Source of the DNA: Pseudonocardia sp. CNS-004
GTDB lineage: Bacteria > Actinomycetota > Actinomycetes > Mycobacteriales > Pseudonocardiaceae
NCBI GenBank assembly: GCA_001942185.1
Contig: MKJV01000122.1
Location: 1 to 45,870 of the forward strand
Direction: 5' to 3'
Length of the DNA: 45,870 nt
The notes under the pieces are model-generated. The model searched no databases, had not been told where the DNA came from, and saw only the letters and a program-made list of their open reading frames with translations. This document shows, piece by piece, positions 27,565 through 37,070 of the stretch; position 1 is the first letter of the stretch, and every line of letters starts with the position of its first letter. Both the position numbers and the translations under genes were made by a program.

Positions 27565-29198
27565 ATGGAGCGTGCGACCGCCCGCGACGTGCTGCGCCGT
27601 GGGGCGCTCGCGCGCCCGCGCGAGCTCGGCCTGGCGGCGTTGCTGGTGGCGTTGCACCAGCTCGCCGAGGCCGCGGTGCCCGTCGCGGTGGGCTGGGTGA
27701 TCGACCTCGCCGTCGTCGACCGCGACTCCGGTGCGCTCCTGCGCTGGCTGGGCGTGGTCGTCGCGGTCTTCGCGGTGCTGTCCACCAGCGCGCTGTTCGG
27801 GTACTGGTGGGGCGCGCGCACCGAGAAGATGGCGGCCCACCGCATCCGCATGGACGTCGCCGAGCGCGTGCTGCACCCGGCGGGCGGGGTGCCGGGGCGG
27901 TCCGGCGAGCTGGTCAGCACGGCCGGGTCGGACGCCGACCGGGCGGGCGAGGTGTGCCGGGTGATCTGGGGTGGGATCGCCACGCTCGCCGCGCTGGCAG
28001 GAGGCGCGGTCGTGCTGCTCGACGCGTCGGTGGTGCTCGGGCTCGTCGTGCTCGGCGGGGTGCCGCTGGTACTGCTCGCCTCCCGCCTGCTGGCCCGCCC
28101 GCTCGTCGGACGGGCCGAGGCCGAGCAGGGGTCGCTCGCGGCGGCCACCGCCGTGGCCACCGACGTGATCAGCGGACTGCGCGTCATCAAGGGAATCGGC
28201 GCCGAACGGGCCGCGGCGGAGTCCTACCGCACGGCCAGCCGCGCCGCGCTGCGCGCCCGGCTGTCGGCCGCGACCTGACCGGTGGCTACGTCGGCGCCAC
28301 CAACGTGATCACCGGGCTCTTCCTCGTGGTCGTGGCGTGGGTCGGCGGCCGCCTCGCGCTGGAGGGCAGCATCACGATCGGCGAGCTGGTCGCGGGGGTG
28401 GGGCTGGCGCAGTTCCTGATCGGGCCGCTCGAGCGGCTCACCCAGCTGGGGCCGATCCTCGCGGGAGCCCGCGGCTCGGCCCGCCGGGTGGCCACCCTGC
28501 TCGCCGCGCCCCTCGCCGTCACCGAGGGCGCGCACCCGCTGCCCGCCCGCCCGGCAGGCGCCCTGCGGGTTCGGCTGCCCGCAGGCCTCGAACTCGACGT
28601 CGCCGCGGGCGAGCACGTCGGCGTCGTCACGCTGCAGCCCGCCGACGCCGCCACCCTGCTCGACGTCCTCGGCCGCGATGCCGACACACCCGTGCACCTC
28701 GACGGCACCGACCTGCGCGAGGTCGGCCTCGACGACGCCCGCCGGGCCGTGCTCGTGGCCCGGCACGCGGCCACCCTGTTCGAGGGCACCGTGGCCGACA
28801 ACACCGGGCGCGACCTCGCGCCGCTGGCCGCAGCGGCCGCCGATGAGGTGGTGGAGACGCTGCCCCACGGCCTCGAGAGCGAGGTGGGCGAGCGCGGACG
28901 CACGCTCTCGGGCGGGCAGCGCCAGCGCATCGGCCTGGCCAGGGCGCTCGCCGAGAACCCGCCGGTCCTGGTGCTGCACGACCCCACCACGGCCGTCGAC
29001 GCGGCCACCGAGCACCGCATCGCCGCGGGCGTGTCGGCGCTGAGGGCCGGGCACACCACCGTGGTGGTGGCCTCCAGCCCCGCCCTGCTGGCGCGCTGCC
29101 ACCGGGTCCTGCTCGTGGACCGCGGCATCGTCGTCGCCTCCGGGTCGCACGCCGAGCTCGTCGCCGACGCCCGCTACCGGCAGGCGGTGCTGACGTGA
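27565..29198 (+). CDS. ABC exporter half-transporter with degenerate ATPase domain, one frame break
   Basis: About 544 aa: an N-terminal six-helix exporter membrane domain (LAALLVALHQLAEAAVPVAV; SGLRVIKGIGAERAAAESYR) and a C-terminal nucleotide-binding domain. The ATPase keeps a perfect signature, LSGGQRQRIGLARAL, and a D-loop, AVD, but the Walker A position reads VVTLQPADAATLL, with Ala in place of the catalytic Lys, Walker B reads VLVLHDPT instead of hhhhDE, the Q-loop Gln is replaced by Arg (LVARHAATLF) and the H-loop His by Ser (VVVASSP). The frame changes near 28275 (missing G), but the ATPase region is read in one frame, so the losses are not artefacts. The start is ATG 27565 after AGGGGGG. 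The stop overlaps the partner gene (GTGA). Confidence 0.9.
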
Positions 29199-30917
29199 AC
29201 GTGCTCCCGATCGCCACGATGTCCCGCACCCGCTCCGCGCTCGTCGAGCTCGTGCGCCCGCACCGCACGCTCCTCATCGGCACGGTGCTCACGCTGGTCG
29301 CGGCGTCGGTGGCCATGCTCGTGGTGCCACCGCTGCTCGGCCGGATCGTCGACGCGGTGATCGACCGAGGCGCGGTGGCCCTCGTCGACGGCCTCGCGCT
29401 GGGCATCCTCGCCGCCCTCGTGGCACGGGCGGTGCTGGCCGCGCTCGGTTCGGTGATGGTGGCCCGCCTCGGCGAGCAGGTGCTCGCCACGCTGCGCGAG
29501 CGCGTGGTGGCCAGGGCCCTCGACGTCCCCCTCGCCGACATCGAGCACGCCGGCACCGGCGACCTGCTGCAACGGGTCGGCGGCGACATCTCCGTGATCT
29601 CCGAGGGCATCCGCCGGGCGATCCCCACCGTCGTGATCTCGCTGCTCGACGTCGTCCTCACGCTCGTGGGCCTCACCGTGCTCGACTGGCGCCTCGCGCT
29701 CGCCGGGCTCGCTCCGCTGCCGATCTGGGTGCTGATCGCACGCTGGTACATGCGCCGGGCCGGCACGCTCTACGCGGCGGAGCGGCGGGCCGAGGGCGAG
29801 CGCACCCAGTCGCTGCTGGCCGGGGTCGGCGGCGCACCCACCGTGCGCGCGTTCCGGCGGCGGGCCGCGCAGCTCGCCCGGATCGACCGCCACTCCCTCG
29901 CCGCCGTCGACGCGTCGATGCGCGCCGCCGACGCCGAGCGGCGGTTCGGTCTCGGCATGAACGGCGCCGAGCTGGTCGGCGTGCTCGCCATCCTCGTCAC
30001 CGGGTTCCTGCTGGTGCGCGCCGACGCCATCACGGTCGGTGCCGCCACCGCGGCCGCGCTGTACTTCCTGCGGCTGTTCGACCCGATCGGCATCATGCTC
30101 TACCTGCTTGACGAGGCGCAGTCGGCCGGAGCGGCGCTCGCCCGGCTGGTCGGGGTGGCCGACATGCCGCGCCCGCCGCGCCGCTGCACCCGCGCACCCC
30201 CGCCGCCGCGACCGTGCGGCTCGCCGGGATCCGGCACGCGTACGGCAGCGGCCCGGAGGTCCTGCACGGGGTGGACCTCGAGGTGGCGGCCGGGGAGCGG
30301 GTGGCCGTGGTCGGCGCGAGCGGGGCGGGCAAGACCACCCTCGGTGCCGTCATCGCCGGCGTGCACACGCCCACGGCGGGCACCGTGGAGATCGGCGGCG
30401 TGCCGCTCGCCGAGCTCGCCGACCTGCGTCGGCACGTCGCACTCGTCACGCAGGAGGTGCACGTGTTCGCCGGCACCGTGGCCGCCAACCTGCGCATGGC
30501 CCGCCCGGACGCACCGACGACGAGCTCGCCGCCGCCCTTGCCGCCGTCGAGGCGCCGATGCGGCTCGGCGATGTCGTGGGCGACGGCGGCGACGAGCTGT
30601 CGGCCACCCGCGCCCAGCAGCTCGCGCTCGCCCGGCTCCTGCTCGCCGACCCCGCCGTCGCGGTGCTCGACGAGGCCACCGCGGAGGCCGGCAGCGCGGG
30701 CGCCCGCGCGCTCGAACGGGCGGCCACGGCCGCGCTCGACGGTCGCACCGCCGTGGTGATCGCCCACCGCCTCACCCAGGCCGCCGCGGCCGACCGGGTG
30801 GTGGTGCTGGACAAGGGCCGGATCGTCGAGTCGGGCCGGCACGACGAGCTCGTCGCGGCCGGTGGGAACTACGCCGCGCTCTGGGCCGCGTGGGCGGCCC
30901 CGCGCGACGCCCCATGA
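29195..30917 (+). CDS. ABC exporter half-transporter, partner with intact Walker motifs but lost signature, two frame breaks
   Basis: About 574 aa. The membrane domain includes VLTLVAASVAMLVVPPLLGR, GTGDLLQRVGGDISVISEGI and APTVRAFRRRAAQLARI. The ATPase has Walker A VAVVGASGAGKTTL, Q-loop LVTQEVHVFAGTV, Walker B VAVLDEAT and H-loop VVIAHRLTQ, but the signature is LSATRAQQ instead of LSGGQ and the D-loop Asp is lost (DEATAEAG). It therefore complements the upstream protein motif for motif. Frames change near 30172 and 30522, each as one missing base and both outside these motifs. The stop at 30917 is followed by a perfect hairpin. Substrate unknown. Confidence 0.9.
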
Positions 30918-30932
30918 GCGGATACGACACCC

Positions 30933-30974
30933 CGTGAGTGGATACGAGTGCTCCGGCACTCGTATCCACTCACG
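30933..30974. terminator. Perfect bidirectional hairpin after the ABC operon
   Basis: 19-bp perfect arms (30933-30951 and 30956-30974, core GAGTGGATACGAG/CTCGTATCCACTC) around the loop TCCG, between convergent genes. A partial direct copy of the left arm, ATGAGCGGATACGAC, precedes it at about 30914. Confidence 0.8.
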
Positions 30975-30996
30975 ACCCCCCTCCGCCCGGCCCGGG

Positions 30997-31683
30997 TCAG
31001 CCGCTCCCCAACAGCGCCCGGGCCACCAGAGCGGCGCGCCAATCGAGCGCCGCACGTTCCTTCTCCGCCTCCGACGGGCGGCCCCGCACCGTCCACAGGT
31101 GTTCCGCCTGGCGCCAGCACTCGCTGCGCGACAGCAGCAGCGCGAGCCCGCTGGCGTCGTCGCGGGAGCCCATGTCGGTGGCCGCCGCGGCAGCGGCCTC
31201 GTTGGCGAGCCGCGCGAGCTGCCCCGTGACCGCCTGCACCGTGGCCTCCTCGCCGGGGCCGGGGCCGCGGCCGAGCAGCGTGCACGCGCTCACCACGGCG
31301 GGGGGCAGGTCGAAGCACACGAGCGCGTGGGCGCCCGCGAGCGCGGTACGGGCCGGGTCGCCCGCGCCGCCCTCCCAGCGGCCCAGCACGACCTGCCAGA
31401 CCCGCGGCGCCCCGCTCCCCCTGGCCTGCGCGCGGACGGCCCGCAGGTAGCGCCGCACCAGCTCCGCCACGAGCTCCGACCGGAACTCGAGGTCCGCCTG
31501 CGCGGTGCCGCCCGTCGCGTCGTCGGTGGCCGCGACCGTCGTCAGCAGCCGCCCCACGGGGCCTGCCCCGTGGCCGCACCGGCCCGCGTCGGCGCCGTCC
31601 TGCAGCCGCACCACGGCGTCGACGACGCCGCCCGGGCGGCCCCGACCCCCCGTTCCGACCGCCCCCGACTCGATCGCCACCAA
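30997..31683 (-). CDS. DUF5995 family protein, divergent member
   Basis: About 228 aa. Similar in layout to the second DUF5995 gene at 36228: an N-terminal VVDAVVRLQ segment, then PRVWQVVLGRWE, LAGAHALVCFDLPPAVVSAC and a C-terminal WRAALVARALL. The family motif NAHINxDL is degraded to GAHALVCFDL, so activity may differ. The start is probably the TTG at 31683, seven nt after AGGAGG, or the GTG at 31680; the in-frame reading extends further up without a good start. It is divergent from the ECF sigma factor gene. Function of DUF5995 is unknown. Family assignment rests on my alignment by eye. Confidence 0.6.
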   Translation of the reverse strand: MVAIESGAVGTGGRGRPGGVVDAVVRLQDGADAGRCGHGAGPVGRLLTTVAATDDATGGTAQADLEFRSELVAELVRRYLRAVRAQARGSGAPRVWQVVLGRWEGGAGDPARTALAGAHALVCFDLPPAVVSACTLLGRGPGPGEEATVQAVTGQLARLANEAAAAAATDMGSRDDASGLALLLSRSECWRQAEHLWTVRGRPSEAEKERAALDWRAALVARALLGSG

Positions 31684-31901
31684 CGCGGTTCCTCCTCGTC
31701 GAGGCCCGTTCTCGGACGGCCTCCGCTCCCCCGGCGTGGGAGCCGGCGATCGGGTAGAGCCATCCCGCGCCCGCGTAGATACCCGCACGCGCGATATAGG
31801 GCGTAGTTCACCGCCGGCGTAAGGCATTGACCTGACGACAGGCCCCCGCGCGTCCCCGAGGGTGGTGCGGCAGGTTGCCCGCCCCTTGCGAGGAGCTCGT
31901 G

Positions 31902-32470
31902 ATGACCGTCCCGGCCGCCGCCCCCGGCACCGCCAACGACACGCTGCTGCGGTCGGCGCACGGCGGTGACGAGCGGGCGTGGACCGAGATCGTGCAGCGC
32001 TACCGGGGCCTCGTCGGCGCCGTCGTCCGCTCCTACCGACTGCAGGACGCCGACGCCCACGACGCCGAGCAGCGCACCTGGCTGCGCCTCGTCGAGCACC
32101 GCGCCACCGTGCGCGACCCGGAACGCCTCGGCGGCTGGCTCGCCACCACCGCCTCCCGCGAGTGCCTGCGAATCCTGCGGGACAACCGCGCCGTGGTCAC
32201 CGACGAGCTCGACACCGTGCCCGACCCGGACCGCACGATCGAGGACCGGGTGGTCGACGCCGACACCGTGACCCGCCTCTGGACGATCGTCGGCTCACTG
32301 CCGCCGCGCGGGCGCACGATCATGATGGAGCTGTTCGCCGACGACCCGCGTCCCTACGCCGAGGTCGCCGCGCCACCGGGATCCCGATCGGCAGCCTCGG
32401 GCCCAGCCGGGCTCGCCTGCTCGACCGCGTCCGCCGCTCGTTCGACGCGGGCACGGTCGTGGAGGTCTAG
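31902..32470 (+). CDS. ECF-type RNA polymerase sigma factor, one frame break
   Basis: About 189 aa. Region 2: SAHGGDERAWTEIVQRYRGL followed by VRSYRLQDADAHDAEQRTWL and RDPERLGGWLATTASRECLR. Region 4: SLPPRGRTIMMELFADDPRP, then after the break YAEVAA and GIPIGSLGPSRARLLDRVRR. The frame changes near 32373 as one missing G. The ATG at 31902 follows GAGGAG. No anti-sigma factor gene is adjacent: the divergent neighbour is a DUF5995 protein and downstream lies a gene-free repeat region. Regulon unknown. Confidence 0.85.
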
Positions 32471-33073
32471 CCGAGCAGGTGTGAACTGATCGGTGGTCGT
32501 GGGCGATCCCGCCACGTTCGGCCGGCTCGCGGTCGAGCTCGGTGAGTCGTGGAACACCTGTGATCGGTCCGACCCGCACGGGATCGCCCTCGGCGGGGCG
32601 CCGAACGCCTTCTCGGATCGATCAGGACCGCATGATCGGCACGAGTGGCCCCTCAGCGCCCGCACGGCGGCAGGCAGCATGATCTCGCAGCGATCACGAC
32701 GTCGCCGGGTGCACCGGCCGGGACCGCCGCGCTTCCCGCCCTGCTGTAGGGCCCACCCGCCAGCCGGCGCGTGATCGCGGGGAGTGGTCCGAGAGCGCCG
32801 GATGCGACGCCCTGGCACCACTCCCGCCGATCATGGGCACGTCGATCGTCGGCAGTTGGTGGCACGACGACAGATCCGTCGTCCGGGCACCACTTCCGGC
32901 GATCACGAGCCACCGGGGCTCAGTACCCCCGGCCCTGATCGCCGACGGCCACTGGCCGAATTCGGCATCACCCGTCCAGGGGCCGCCGGCGCCATGATCG
33001 GCAGGGATGGTGCCAGGCCGACGAATGCGTCGCTCTGGCACCAGCCCCGGCGATCATCACGCCGCTGGGGCCC
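32471..33073. other. Gene-free region with palindromic repeat array
   Basis: No gene recognised between the convergent sigma factor and LAL genes. The right half is occupied by TGATC-bounded palindromes (32772-33056); a half copy starts at 32633 (TGATCGGCACGAGTGGC). Confidence 0.65.
32772..33056. repeat. Array of four TGATC-bounded palindromes (B copies)
   Basis: Units at 32772-32833, 32843-32905, 32936-32999 and 32995-33056, each 62-64 nt. Typical left arm TGATCGGCAGGGATGGTGCC, right arm GGCACCA(C/G)(T/C)(C/T)CCGGCGATCA, loop often with GAATGCGTCG or GACAGATCCGTCG. The last two units share the TGATC border. Confidence 0.65.
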
Positions 33074-36063
33074 CTAGCTGGGCCGCCGGGCGCGCATGAG
33101 CACGGCGCTCGCCTGCACCCTGCTGTGCACGTCGAGCTTCGCGTAGATGCGGGTGATGTGGACGCCGACGGTCTTCTCGCTGATGAACAGCCGCTGCGCG
33201 ATCGCACGGTTGGTGTGCCCGGCGGCGAGCTCGGTGAGCACCTCGAGCTCCCGCGCGGTGAGCACGGCCAGCTCGTCGTCCGGTTCGGGGGCGGGCTCCG
33301 CCGGGCCGGGGGCGGGTTCGCCGAGGCGCACCCGTGCCCGGTCGGCGAGGTCGGCGATCTCCGCGAGGAACGGGGTGGCGCCGAGGTCGCGGGCGATCCG
33401 CCCGGCGCGGCGCAGCGAGTCGGCGGCGGCCACCGAGCTGGCCCGGGAGGCGAGCAACGCCTCGGCGCGGCGCAGGTGGCGTACGCCGACGGGTAGGGCT
33501 GGCGGCGTTCCCGCCAGATCTCGGCGACGCGCTCCCACGCCTGCGGGTCGGAACGGCCCTCGGCGCGCGCGTCCTCCGCGGCGGACATCTCCAGGAAACC
33601 GAGCACGACGTCGCGGACCGCGGGCACGGACACCTCCGCGATGCGTGCGGTGTCGGCGGCGTGCCTGCGCAGCCGGGCGTCGGTGCCGTCGTCGGGGCGG
33701 CGCATCCCGAGCCGGGTGAGCTCGGCGCGGCGCGGGCGCCGTGCCAGACCAGCGGCGCCACCAGCCAGACGTCGTCCGAGCCCTGCTCGACGACGTCGAG
33801 CCCGGCCGCCACGTGGTCGAGCGCGCGGTCGGGGCGCCCGTTCCACATCTCCAGCCCCGCCCACAGCGTGAGCAGCGGCAGCCGGTAGCGCGGGCCGACC
33901 GTGGCGGCCGAGAGTGCGTCGACCGCCTCGAGGTCGTCCTCGGCAGGGCCGAAGCGGCCGCGGCCGGTGTGCAGCCGCGCCCGCGCCAGCCGCAGCTCGA
34001 GCGCCTCGGCGCCGGCCGGGGCGAGCTCCCAGGCCTCGGCGATCGTGGCGTCGGCCTCGTCCCAGTGCCCGATGCGGAACAGCCCGTTGGCCGCCACGGC
34101 GAGCATCCCCGCCTCCGCGCTGCGCGCGAGCCCCAGCTCACGGGCGCGCGCGGCGCCCGCGCGGGCGATCGCGATGCCGCGGTCCAGCTCGTTGAGGGGG
34201 CCGCACAGCAGCTCCGCGAGGCTGCGGTGGGCCCGCGCGATCTCCAGTGGCTCGCCCGCCCGCTCGGCCACCGCGATCGACTCCCGCAGCGCGGCCTCCC
34301 CCGCCTCCGGGTCCTGCAGGTAGGCCAGCCCGAACCCGAGGGTGGCGAGCGCCCGCGCCTCCGGCACGGCCATGCCGATCCGGCGGGCGAGGGCGAGGGC
34401 GCGCTCCGCGGTCTCGTGGGCCGCCGCGTAGTCGCCCGCCGTCCACAGCGCCGACGCGTGGCCGCCGAGCACCTCGGCCCGCTCCCGCTCCGCCCCCTCT
34501 GCCGGCAGCGCCGCCGTCGCACGGCCGAACGCCTCGGCGGCCTCCGCGCCCCGCCCCGCCGCCACCAGGTACTGGCCGGTGCGGGCGTGCAGCAGCGCGG
34601 CCTCGACGTCGGGGGCGTCCGGACCGTCGGGCGGGTCGAGCACATCGAGCCGCTCGGCCAGCAGCGCGACGGCATCGAGCCGCTCGGCCAGCAGCGCGAC
34701 GGCCTGGTCGGCGTCGCCTGCCAGGTGTGCGGACTCGGCGGCGCGCTCCAGGCAGACCGCTCGCGGGAGGGGCGCGGCGACGACCTCCCCCGGCGAGCCG
34801 GGCGGCGCGCAGCCAGTGCCGGTGGGCCTCCGCGTAGCCGCGCACCGTGGCGGCGGCCTCCGCCGCGGCCACCGCGGCCACCGCGGCGCGGTCGCGGTCG
34901 CCCGCCCCGTGCCAGTGGTGGGCCAGCCGCGCGTCGACGCCGGGCAGCTCGCGCGCCCACGCGGCCGACAGCGCAGCGGCGTAGCGGCGGTGCAGGTCCA
35001 CCCGTTCGCCCGGCAGGAGCTCACCCACCACGACGTCGGTCATCAGCCCGTGGCGCAGCCGGTAGCCGTCGGCCGGCTCGTCGACGACCACCACACCGGC
35101 GTCGACGCTCTCGCGCAGGGCCTCGAGCAGCCACGGCGCGCCGTCCAGCACGGCGTCGAGCAGGCCGTGCGGCAGCGGCCCGTCGGCGAGCGCGACCGCG
35201 CGCACGGTGCGCAGCGCGGGCGCGGACAGCCGCTCGATCCGGGAGAGCACGAGCTCGCGCAGCGTGGTGGGCAGGCCGGTGGGGTCGCCGTCGGCCGCGG
35301 CGCGCAGCGTCTCCTCCGCGATGAACGCGTTGCCCGCCGAGCGCATCCACACCAGCTCGACGAGGTCGGGGCGGTCGGGCTCCGCTGCCGCCACCAGCTC
35401 GGCCACCGCGTCCCGGCGCAGCGGCGCCACCTCCATGGCGCGCACCTGGCGGTGCCGGGCGAGCTCGCGGATCACCGTGCGGGCGGCCGCGGCCCGGGGT
35501 GCGGGGTCGGCCCCCGGCCCGCTCCGGTGCGTGCCGACGAGGAGCAGCCGCTCGTCGGGGAGGTTCGCCACCAGGTAGGCGATGAGGTCGAGGGTGGAGC
35601 GGTCGGCCCACTGCACGTCCTCGATGACGAGCACCAGTACCCGCTCGGCCGCGAGCCGCAGCACCACCCGGTGCAGCAGCTCGAGGGTCTGCACCCGCGC
35701 GAGCTCGGCCGGGACCGCCGAACGGAGGAGGAGCAGCTCGTCGAGCTGGTCCGACCACGGTGCGAGCAGCCGCCGCACCTCGTTGCCGCGCGGGGATCGC
35801 AGCAGCGCGCGCAGCGCGGAGGCCACCGGCCAGAACGGCGGGCTCTCCACGATGTCGGTCGCGGCGCCGACCAGTGCGGTGGCCCCGCCGCTCTCCGCGC
35901 GCGCGACGAGCTCCTGCACCAGGCGCGTCTTGCCCACGCCCGCATCGCCGCCGAGGAAGATCGTGGCCATCCGGCCCCGCTCGACCGACTCGAGCACGGC
36001 GACGAGCGCGCCGAGGTCCTCCTCCCGGCCGACCAAGGGGCGCACGGGCCATCGCTCGGTCAC
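33074..36063 (-). CDS. LAL-type LuxR family regulator (large ATPase regulator), three frame breaks
   Basis: About 996 aa. An N-terminal AAA-like ATPase (RPLVGREEDLGALVAVLESV; P-loop IFLGGDAGVGKTRLVQELVA; VLVLVIEDVQWADRSTLDLI), a long tetratricopeptide-like region, and a C-terminal LuxR helix-turn-helix (LTARELEVLTELAAGHTNRA, IAQRLFISEKTVGVHITRIY, AKLDVHSR). Frames change near 33738 and 33505 as missing bases, and near 34790 in a run of five Gs as one extra base. The GTG at 36063 is chosen; an ATG at 36144 has no well-spaced ribosome-binding site. An exact 30-bp tandem duplication lies in frame at 34644-34703. Divergent from the second DUF5995 gene. Target unknown. Confidence 0.9.
34644..34703. 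repeat. Exact in-frame 30-bp tandem duplication in the LAL gene
   Basis: Two identical 30-bp units (34644-34673, 34674-34703) encode the repeat seen in ALLAERLDAVALLAERLD. It keeps the frame, so it may be a real recent slippage event or an assembly artefact. Confidence 0.9.
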
Positions 36064-36227
36064 GACCCGCGACGCTACTGCCCTGCCCCGGCGGCGAGGA
36101 GGCCGCACCCCTGCACCGCTCGACCGCCCGCCGAAGAGGATCATCCTGGACGTATCAGCCGCAGCGTCGTGTACTCCTCACAGGGGTCGCCCACCGGGGT
36201 GACGCGCAGCGGAGAGGAGTGGTGCGG

Positions 36228-37028
36228 ATGGGAACCGCCGAGACCGATCGGGGGGCCGACGTCGCGCAGGTGCCGGGGAGTACCCAACGGCTGGCCGAGC
36301 TGGCCGGGGACACCCCGCCGACCTCGATCCCGGAGGTCATCGCCCGGCTCGAGGCGATCCGCGACCACGCGGCGAGCACGTCGGTGCTCGGCGAGGACGA
36401 CGGCATCGCGTCGTTCACGAAGCTGTACCACATCATCACGCAGCGGGTCGGCGCCATGGTCGAGGCCGGCGAGTTCCGGTCGTCGCCGTTCCTCGTGCGC
36501 CTCGACATCGAGTTCGCCGAGCGGTTCTTCCGGGCGCTGCGCGGCTACGCCGCCGACGTCCACACGGTGCCCGGGGTGTGGCGGGTGCTGTTCGACAACC
36601 GCACCGACCCGAACGTCGCACCGGTCAACTTCGCGGTGCTCGGCGTCAACGCCCACATCAACTACGACCTCGCCCACGCGCTGATCGCCACCTGGCGCCA
36701 CGTCGCCCCCGACGGCGACGGCGCGGACACCGCGCAGTACCACGACTACCGGCTCGTCAACGACGTGTTCGAGATGGAGATGGACCGGCTGCGCGAGGAG
36801 CTCGACTCGCTCCTGTCGAACGGGCCCGACGGCGCACCGTGGGACGTCGGGGCCAACTGGCTCGCCGACCTCGTCGTCACGTTCACCCGCGACCTCGCGT
36901 GGGACGAGGCGAAGCGGGTGTGGGGCCAGGGCGCCGGCCCCGACGTCGTCCGGGCGTCGGAACGGCGGCTCGACTCCGTCGCGACGTTCATCGGGGAAGG
37001 CGTGCTGCGCGCTCCGCTCCCGTTCTGA
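36228..37028 (+). CDS. DUF5995 family protein
   Basis: 266 aa, all-helical, no signal peptide. Motifs: SIPEVIARLEAIRDHAAS, DDGIASFTKLYHIITQRVG, RLDIEFAERFFRALRGY and the family block NFAVLGVNAHINYDLAHALI, which is intact here; WLADLVVTFTRDLAWDEAKR follows. The ATG at 36228 has GAGAGGAG eight nt upstream. Divergent from the LAL regulator and followed after 42 bp by the ABC-F gene on the same strand. A divergent paralogue lies at 30997-31683. Function unknown. Confidence 0.82.
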   Translation: MGTAETDRGADVAQVPGSTQRLAELAGDTPPTSIPEVIARLEAIRDHAASTSVLGEDDGIASFTKLYHIITQRVGAMVEAGEFRSSPFLVRLDIEFAERFFRALRGYAADVHTVPGVWRVLFDNRTDPNVAPVNFAVLGVNAHINYDLAHALIATWRHVAPDGDGADTAQYHDYRLVNDVFEMEMDRLREELDSLLSNGPDGAPWDVGANWLADLVVTFTRDLAWDEAKRVWGQGAGPDVVRASERRLDSVATFIGEGVLRAPLPF

Positions 37029-37070
37029 TATCCGGTCGACCGGCCGCCCGTGGCCCCGCACCATGTCCCG

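Noticed and set aside
32772..33056. Palindrome array considered as CRISPR
   Set aside because: Units are imperfect palindromes that differ from each other and there are no constant-length unique spacers; no cas genes are present.
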